The notes below the pieces were generated by a model. That model ran no database searches. It was given only the letters and a program-made list of their open reading frames with translations, and was not told the DNA's origin. Position numbers and translations under genes: made by a program. Below are positions 56,981 through 64,000 of a stretch of 64,000 bases of DNA, piece after piece (the stretch's first letter is position 1; the number at the start of each line of letters is the position of its first letter). The stretch covers positions 1 through 64,000 of the forward strand of contig JAKZZE010000023.1 in assembly GCA_024220505.1 (NCBI GenBank). Reading direction: 5' to 3'. Origin of the DNA: Rhizopus arrhizus (lineage: Eukaryota; Mucoromycota; Mucoromycetes; Mucorales; Rhizopodaceae).

Positions 56981-58223
56981 CAAATTGATTCTTTCTTAAA
57001 TATCATCGAGTTTACAATGAAACTCAGTCTTAGTATAGCAAAAAAAAAAAATATAAAAAGATTTCCTTTTCGAAATTTTGTTCCTTTTTTTTTTCTTTTG
57101 TTCAGCAATTTCCTTTTTCAACATCACTCCGGTTATCGCAAGGTAAGTAAAAAAAAAGAAAAAAAAAAGAAAAAGAAAATAAAAAAGAAAACTTTGGTTC
57201 TAACATGCTGTAGTAGGCATTCATACATGTATCCATGGCTGCTGTAGTTCCTTTGGTTCTTTGTATATCTGCTCAAAAGGTAAATACGTTCATATATTTC
57301 AGTAATCTTTATTAAAAGTGAAATTAGATTCCTTTAGTTCGTGGCTGAAGCTTTATGAATGTCTTGGCATCCTATTTTGTTAGTAAAAGAACTTTAAGGT
57401 AAATAAATCAAGTATATCATGGTTTACTTTTATTAATATTTTATTTTATACAACTTTAGATGTTTTGGCTTCTGTTGTTCCATGATGTCTATAACCTCTT
57501 ATAGGTTTGGATCCTTCTTACTACTGGCGCGCTTTTCTTTATGGGCTTTATTTACTACGCTCTTTTGTTTGCTGCTTCTATGGTCAAGGTAAGCGTATTT
57601 TCCTTTTTTTTTTTGCATCTACCGTTTGAATTTTTTTATTTGATCGTTTCCATGGATCCCCTGCTCGCTTTCCCTCCTTCCCCTACCCTTTTATAATACT
57701 GTAATGAACCAATAATATATAATCAATATGGCAATAAAGCCCAAAAATAAATGAATAAAACTACATTTTTGACCAATAATACCGTGTTTTAAGCCTATTT
57801 TATTTCCCAATATAAATCATTCAAAGCTAAATATAGCCATAATAAGCCAATAAGGAAGCATTGCTAAAGAGCAACAGACGAATAAGGAAGCATTAGGAAA
57901 AGGTAACAAGCCAATAAAGAAGTGGTATTAAAGAGAAACGCAAGCATGTAAGGTCCAATAGAAAGGCATCATGCTTGTGTTTCATCGTTAAAAGAATAAT
58001 GAAGCGGCGCGTTGCCAAACAGTGATACTTGGTTATCGCACTGAAATAGTTAACATTCAACGTAAACAGGTTCAACTTGGCATACTGCAATAACGCTGCA
58101 TTAAATATGATAAATCCCGATTAACTGAGGTATATCTGAGGGCTATCATACTTTGTAAATAACAATTATGTGCAGTGATCCGCATACACTTCTCTAAAGA
58201 AAACCTATCAATCCGTCATTAGT
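56981..58223. other. Unassigned region before LINE-2
   Basis: Possible split coding scraps are present. One 28-codon hydrophobic stretch at 57505-57589 (VWILLTTGALFFMGF) looks like a membrane helix followed by GTAAGC, but no complete gene could be built. A-rich and C/T-rich low complexity follows. LINE-2 5' untranslated sequence probably starts within 58150-58220. Confidence 0.35.
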
Positions 58224-59728
58224 TTGATACATCCATCAAGAAACAACATTATTCCACTTACCACACCTTCTTCAATTCAAACCTCATCAAATAATCCAGT
58301 TTCAAAGATTCAAGAAGAAACTACAACCCACAGCAAAATCAGTAACCAGGAACCTATTTCCTCCTCCTCCTCCTCCACCGCCTCTACTAAGCGCACCCTC
58401 TCCGACCGCTCACCACAACTTCAACCCCTTGACCAAGTGAGCCGTCCCAATCGCAAGATAAAGTCACATAATATCGACTTTATCATGAATCCTCAAGCAA
58501 CTCTTGACTTTGGGCACACCCAACAGCCTACCCACCAGACTCCCGTGCTCACAGTGGACCAACCACTTGATTTTGGTTTACCTTCTTCCGTCCCGGATTG
58601 GTTCCGGCCCTTCCAAGCCAGGCTTCTTCATGTGGAGTCTTTGGTCCAAGAGAACCAACGCCTTCGAGAGGAGCTCAAGGTAGCTCAGGCCCGTATTGCT
58701 GAACTTGAGGCCCCTCAAGCCCAACCACCACAACAACAGCCCAAGCCTAGCGCTGGCACTGAGGCCTCAAAGTGGAAATCGACTCCTTGTCCTCCTCCCC
58801 AACCCATGGCTACTCCTGCTCCCTATAAGGCAGCTGCTTTAAAGGGAAAGAAAACCGCTCCTCCTGCGCACAAGCCTCCCACCACTCGCCCCCGCAAGGT
58901 GTTGTCCACCAGACAACTTCAAGTGGTGGCACGTACATTCACTCCGGTATCCGGTACCCATGGGTACCAATACATATACAGTAGCGGACAAAACTGGTGC
59001 ACAAAAATTAAAATCGACATTGTATCTCCGCCATATGTCTGCGACTTTTGTGGCATATACCATCTGAAAGACAGTCCAAAATATACATTATGTTATGTAA
59101 ACCGGAACTGTGCCGGACATCCCCCAGGCATAAGGTCATTTTTAGTGATTTTTTTGCATATTTCAATTTTCGCCAAAAATGTAGTGCTTGTCTAGCCTTC
59201 TTTCAATTTTCCCCATATCTCTTCCGTTTGCTTTCAGATTTCACAGCATATTAGTAAATTTTAGTAGCTCTTAAAAAATATATAAAACTGTACTTATTTT
59301 GTATTTCCCATTGAGTCCCCCCTTTTGTTTTTACCCTACTCACTATAACAAAGTACTAGCCTTATATGTTTAAGAAAATAAGCAACTGTAAAAACGAAAC
59401 TCTGAGATCTCGAACACGCCTAGTTCGTACGACAGCAGATATTTCTAGAGTAACAAGGATCTCTAAATGGACAATCAACAGGAGAAAGAGGGAAGAAAGA
59501 AACTTAATGTCTTGTGATCATGAAGGTCTCCCGCTTTTAGTCTGAAAAGTTACTAGCTCAATCACCAACCTAAAGCTTGGACAAGGTCCGTTACACACAG
59601 TTTCTGATGCTCAGCACATTTCGAGGACCTTAAGATACAGTATTAGCAGACTGTTAGTCTGAAGGCACTGTAGGAAGCTAGATTTTGAGTCCGGAAGTAA
59701 GGAATCGAAGAATTTCATCAGCTGTATA

Positions 59729-61383
59729 CAGTGACTCCCAAAAGTGTCCCAATGTTTTGTAATTTTGTCTTTCACTGTCATTGGTGCTATTGCTGTTTGC
59801 ATAAAATATGTCTTGTTGTACCTCATTTGAAAGCTACGGTAGTGTAGATGTACGTGGTACAAGTTACGTCTCAATTGATGTAGCACTGGCGGAGATAAAA
59901 CATATACAAAACGAGCGGTGCATTGGGACACTTTTGGGAGCATATTGAAAAAATCGGAATCTCTTTATTTATCTATTATTAATAGTCTGTCCAACGTCCT
60001 TTGTTCTGAATACACTTTTGTATACGTTGTGACATACGTTCTATAACTTTTTGACACTCTTCCGGCTTCATAAGGTCGTACCAGACCTTAGTCACACGTT
60101 CATAAAGCTCGTTCATGCCTTTTGGTGCAGTTTCATAGTCATTAAGTCTCCTTTTCAACAATGACCACATATTTTCGATAGGGTTTAAGTCAGGAGATTG
60201 TGCAGGCCATTGTAAAACAGTATAAGATTGTTTTTGAAGGTACTCCTTTACTACTTTTGATGTATGCTTAGGGTCGTTGTCATGCTGGAAAATCACCTGG
60301 TGACGTTCGAAGCCTAATTTACTGACACCATACTCAATTGTACGCTCCAGTTCATCCTCCAAAATCTCTTTATACAATTCTTTGTCCATATTACCATTGA
60401 TTTTGCACATCCAACCGACTTCAGCATAGGTAATAGCACTCCACAACATAATACTGCCTCCACCGTGTTTAACAGTCATCTTCACATGATGGGATTTTAG
60501 GCTTTCCCCTGATCGAATCCATGCCCAGGTACGTCCATCCAAATTAAATCTATTGATTTTTGTTTCGTCTGACCAAATAACACGTTTCCAGTCATCTACT
60601 GTCCAGTCCTTGGGAGTAATACACCAAGAAAGTCTGTTTCGGATATTCTTCGCGCTGAGTAATGGCTTCTTTGGCTTCTCAATCGCACCTAAGCCTGCCT
60701 TCCGAAGGGCTCTACGAACCGTTTCGACACCTACTTTCTTTCCAATATCGTTTTCAAGGCATTCGCTAACCTTCACAGCACTTGGAACACGATTTTTGGT
60801 GACCTGGCGTACACAGTAACGTTCATCGGCTGCAGACAACACCTTGGGTCGACCCATGTTTGGCTTCATAACAGCAGTGCAATAGGCTTTTCGGAGTCTC
60901 CCAACCGTACTCTTGCTTAAACCAGTCAATTCTTCCACCTCCCGAACCGACTTACCTTGTTTAAGGAGAGAAATAGCTTGAAATACCCTATCTTGGGGGA
61001 CTTGTTTCATATTGAGATTTAATGAGCGAGTTATAGCAGAGTAGGAGCTTAAAACTTCAGCAGATAATAATTAGGACATCAGATACGTTTGCGACGCTAA
61101 TATATGCAGTTTGGTGATTGTATGCAAATCGTGGGTGGATATTTTGTAGATATTCCAATGTTTTCAATATGCTCCCAAAAGTGTCCCAATGCACCGCTCG
61201 TTTTGTATATGTTTTATCTCCGCCAGTGCTACATCAATTGAGACGTAACTTGTACCACGTACATCTACACTACCGTAGCTTTCAAATGAGGTACAACAAG
61301 ACATATTTTATGCAAACAGCAATAGCACCAATGACAGTGAAAGACAAAATTACAAAACATTGGGACACTTTTGGGAGTCACTG
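59729..61383 (-). mobile_element. Tc-5: apparently intact Tc1 element
   Basis: 1655 bp flanked by TA (59727-59728, 61384-61385). Its 223-bp inverted ends (59729-59951 and 61161-61383) appear identical. The outer motif (CAAAAGTGTCCCAATG) recurs inverted at the inner edge of each end (CATTGGGACACTTTTG). It encloses one uninterrupted transposase gene. All visible requirements for transposition are met. Confidence 0.95.
59979..61010 (-). CDS. Tc1-family transposase, intact (Tc-5)
   Basis: 343 residues, single exon, ATG at 61010. Residues 1-45: helix-turn-helix of Tc3 type (GKSVREVEELTGLSKSTV). Residues about 51-57: GR-rich linker (MGRPKVL). Residues about 60-120: second DNA-binding domain. Residues 140-300: DDE catalytic core with Asp148 (WSDETK), Asp244 (QHDNDPKH) and Glu279 (NPIEN), giving the DD34E spacing of Tc1 enzymes. 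The C-terminus is KGRWTDY. It acts in the nucleus, binds the long inverted ends, cuts the element out and inserts it at TA. It is the only undamaged transposase in the window and could also act on related ends such as Tc-4. Confidence 0.96.
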   Translation of the reverse strand: MKQVPQDRVFQAISLLKQGKSVREVEELTGLSKSTVGRLRKAYCTAVMKPNMGRPKVLSAADERYCVRQVTKNRVPSAVKVSECLENDIGKKVGVETVRRALRKAGLGAIEKPKKPLLSAKNIRNRLSWCITPKDWTVDDWKRVIWSDETKINRFNLDGRTWAWIRSGESLKSHHVKMTVKHGGGSIMLWSAITYAEVGWMCKINGNMDKELYKEILEDELERTIEYGVSKLGFERHQVIFQHDNDPKHTSKVVKEYLQKQSYTVLQWPAQSPDLNPIENMWSLLKRRLNDYETAPKGMNELYERVTKVWYDLMKPEECQKVIERMSQRIQKCIQNKGRWTDY

Positions 61384-62814
61384 TAAGTCGGAAAAAGCGA
61401 TGAGTGTGGTATCACAACAAGCCATTGTATACTATAGAGGGCTGAAAGTCTGCTATCATTAGCAATGAAACAAATATGAACATTATGGATGCAGACAGTA
61501 TACACTAATATTGAAAGCAAGTCGAGCAACCTTAGCGATTTTTTCACGGTGATCAAACAATGAAGCATGCTGGCTGCTCTGTTATGTTTTAAGGCTGTAT
61601 TAGATATTGAGGACCAGAATATGTGTGTCAGGTATACGATGGTATAATGAACTCATAAATATACACATATATTTCGCTTACTTCATACCACAAAAGCCTA
61701 GCGTATAGTGGTCTAAAACGTCGTAATCTCTCGTTTCAGTATGACAATGACACAAGGCACAAGTCGACGCATGTCACAAACTCAATATTTGATAACAGCG
61801 CTTCTGTGCTACAAGTTTAGCCGCCACTAATCCCGGCCTAAGTCCGCTTAAGCATGCCAGGTGGCAATTGATGGCAAAGGTATGATGATACGACACTAGA
61901 TCAAAAAGGGTCGATGATCTTTGGAAAAGAGTAGTGAAAGAGCCGGGTTCTTTTATTGAAAATGATATACACGCATATTATTAGCATATGCAAAGAAGAA
62001 CATCCGATGATATCAAGAGATGAGATGATTATATAAAGTCTAAGGTCTTAGCCACTTTTGCGGTTTTTAGAAAATATAAAATTTTATAAATTCAAAGCAC
62101 GCTTATCGCTCAGTTTTAACAATGTCATGCTTAGAACATACATAGATTACAATGACTAGTATATCCTCCTTCTAGTACAGTTTCATGACTATTGCAATTA
62201 CCATGAGCAGGTAATGGTAGTTAAAAGCTAAAAAAAAGTTTTGTGCACCAGTTTTGTCCGCTACTGTACCTCCCCTGCCGCTTCCGTGAGTCCATTGGTA
62301 ATGCCCGTGCTAAGCTAGCCAAGCTACGCCTTGAGAACTCCCGAATTCTCCACTTGTATTACCCTACCAGCCGTGTAGTCGCCATCTTGGTTCACAATGA
62401 CTACGTAGACCATGCTTTGACTACACTCAACAAGGTAGGCATCAAGCCTCTGGAAGAGTTCAACCCTCGCGATGCTGCTAATCTTAGAGATTCCAAGTTT
62501 GCTGATCTCACAAATGACGAACGACATCTCAAGATGTGTGAAATTCACACCGCCTCTCTCCTTCGTGCCTTGGATCACGTACGCGTTGAAGTGCGTCCCT
62601 CAGTTGCGCGCTCCTTTCTCAACAAGTCTTGGATCACTCAGGAACAATACCAAGACCTTTTAAACAAGTCCCGCCCTCCACGTCAAGCCGCCACCAAGGT
62701 CAAAACATCCTTTCTGGATGTCATAATGAATGAAGTTGACCCTCAAGAACCTCTCCCATCTCTTCAAGATCAACCTTCTCCTACTGGTGCTGGTGAACCA
62801 GCTGAAGAGATCTA

Positions 62815-64000
62815 ATGAGTCAGGTAAATAATAATAACAATCATAATGTATACCCTCCTTCCACTCCTTCGTCTATACCAAATAATATCCTCTCTATGAC
62901 CTTATGGAACACCAATGGTTGTGCTCGTCACACTATTGATGTCATTACTAACTCCATTCCTTTTACCCATCTACTGTTTCTTACCGAGACGTGGCTCTTG
63001 TCACCGTTGAGGTTTCTCACCAATTGGAAACAGTACCATACGTATGCAATACCAGTAGACAACACCTATCGTGGTGAAATGGGAATCAGTCTCTTGGTCC
63101 ACCCTGATTGTCCATATGAAGTCACTCATTTTACATCCACCTCCCCATACGTCCTCACCTGTCAAGTCTCCAACATGCTGATTCACTGTGTTTACCTGCC
63201 ACCAGCACTATCAGTCGATGAAGCTATGAAAATACTTGACAATCTACCCGTACAAACCCACCCATCACAACAAACACCATCATCTGCGGCGACTTTAACG
63301 CTCGACACCGTGAGATGCTTGGTGATAACCGCACCACCCGTCGTGGCACTGCTCTGAACAACTGGATCGTCGAGAATGGTTTACGCTGTTGGAATTCTGA
63401 ACTTGCGTTTGGAATACCCACGTATAATTCGCACACACGATTCAGCTCCATGACAGGCCGACATTTCCATAGTGTTATTGACCTTTTCCTTAGCACGCAG
63501 AACCTCCACAACGCACAATTAAGAGTCCATGACGATCTTGCTCTCGGGTCTGATCATAGTCCTCTGTCTCTTTCTTGTCTTGTGCCCCCTCCTCCTCCTG
63601 ACTCGTCCAGTCATCCTCGCTTACTTTGGAACCTAAGTAGATTGTCTGACGATGACTGTACCTATGTACAATTGTTTAAAGATAAGATACAACCATTCCA
63701 TCAGTTGCTTCAAGAATATACCTCTACAGATGGTGTCTACACCTCCGTACGTCCCGATCTTGATGCACTGACTCTTCAATTCAATGAGATTATCCAGTCT
63801 AGTTTGGATCAGTCCATTGGTCGCAAGAGCCCTCACAGTCGCCACCATGCTTGGTTCTGGACAGCCGACCTGCAGGCCGCGTTTGACCATTGCGAGTCTT
63901 GTAGACGTGCTTGGAAAAGAGCCTCTGGTCCCAGCAAAGCAGCAAGATGGACTGACTATACTTTGGCATGCTTGCGATACAAGTCTGAACTTCGTCGTCG
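62815..64000 (+). pseudogene. LINE-2 ORF2, endonuclease part, one frameshift, runs off window
   Basis: ATG at 62815 overlaps the ORF1 stop. The N-terminal apurinic-type endonuclease shows LWNTNGCARHTID, LFLTETWL and, after a frame change near 63265-63278, CGDFNARHREM, then SVIDLFLS and GSDHSPLSLS. The linker toward the reverse transcriptase begins before the window ends, so catalytic YADD is not visible. The first frame ends at 63357, but the endonuclease motifs continue in another frame, so a single indel has broken the gene or the assembly. It lacks resemblance to LINE-1 ORF2 beyond family motifs. Confidence 0.82.

Larger units (their letters stand above)
58979..62266 (+). mobile_element. 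Tc-6b: degenerate Tc1 element in LINE-2, carrying Tc-5
   Basis: Flanked by TA (58977-58978, 62267-62268). Its ends are CAGTAGCGGACAAAACTGGT inverted. Net length is about 1631 bp once Tc-5 and one TA are discounted. A decayed plus-strand transposase can be traced from about 59368 (helix-turn-helix TADISRVTRISKWTINRRKR), is interrupted by Tc-5, then continues with an FQYDNDTRHKSTHVT block at about 61740 and a VDDLWKRVVKEPG block near 61915. There are many stops. Confidence 0.9.
58224..62815 (+). pseudogene. LINE-2 ORF1, interrupted by Tc-6b
   Basis: Coding parts are 58224-58978 and 62269-62815. The first ATG in frame is 58485, but the frame is open upstream. The N-terminus is Ser/Pro/Gln-rich, then a coiled coil (LVQENQRLREELKVAQARIAEL), then a Pro-rich linker. 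After Tc-6b the frame continues with LPCRFRESIGNARAKLA and an RRM-like or gag-like helical region to a stop at 62815. There are no zinc knuckles, unlike LINE-1. Codon use is visibly richer in C at third positions than elsewhere in the window, suggesting a different LINE lineage. The stop codon overlaps the ORF2 start (TAATG). Confidence 0.75.

Noticed and set aside
61118..61462. 114-codon frame at the right end of Tc-5, repeated at 59611-59943
   Set aside because: It is the inverted terminal repeat read as protein. The same sequence at both ends explains the duplicate.

Overview
The window looks like nuclear DNA of an early-diverging, filamentous fungus, most likely Mucoromycota (Mucorales-like). 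Base composition is AT-rich, introns are short (about 45-60 bp, GT-AG), and the conserved genes combine fungal and animal-like families (SYF2, TBCK, CEP104, a UPF0014 permease). The species assignment is inference from gene content and style. No prokaryotic signatures were seen.

Layout. 1-3.8 kb is a pile-up of LTR-retrotransposon debris. It holds the 3' end of a chromodomain Ty3/gypsy element and its LTR, a solo LTR of a second family, and part of a third. 3.8-11.1 kb is gene-poor. It contains one low-complexity acidic/proline-rich ORF bracketed by two near-identical inverted ~0.6 kb LTR copies, then a decayed PIF/Harbinger element. 11.1-22.9 kb is a compact host-gene island: CEP104 (+), an S4/pseudouridine-synthase-like/HemK-type methyltransferase fusion (-), a UPF0014 permease (-), SYF2 (+) and TBCK (-). 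All five were rebuilt as multi-exon models whose reading frames close, except for one single-base break in CEP104. 23-64 kb is almost entirely transposable elements, many nested.

Nesting in detail. LTR-A and LTR-C solo LTRs sit in a Tc1 element (Tc-2), which sits in another Tc1 element (Tc-1). A complete Ty3/gypsy element with two LTRs that look identical (396 bp) sits in ORF1 of a LINE whose ORF2 also carries a Tc1 element (Tc-3) and two solo LTRs. Tc-4 sits in an unusual 5 kb array of LTR/primer-site-like repeats. A degenerate Tc1 element (Tc-6a) sits in a Tnp2/CACTA-like transposase gene that has a convergent partner gene. An apparently intact Tc1 element (Tc-5) sits in Tc-6b, which sits in ORF1 of a second LINE. 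One tRNA-Ser(AGA) lies at 49.35 kb.

How parts relate. The host genes serve unrelated housekeeping roles (splicing, microtubule-end or centrosome-type function, RNA or protein modification, metal or ABC-type transport, Rab-GAP-type signalling). The most notable items are the Tc-5 copy that looks transposition-competent, the fresh gypsy insertion, the two-gene CACTA-like unit, the seven-copy motif array at 43.7-48.9 kb, the fusion protein with a dead-looking pseudouridine-synthase domain, and a ciliary-tip protein (CEP104) in what appears to be a non-flagellated fungus. All comparisons were made by eye, so identities and boundaries are approximate where stated.
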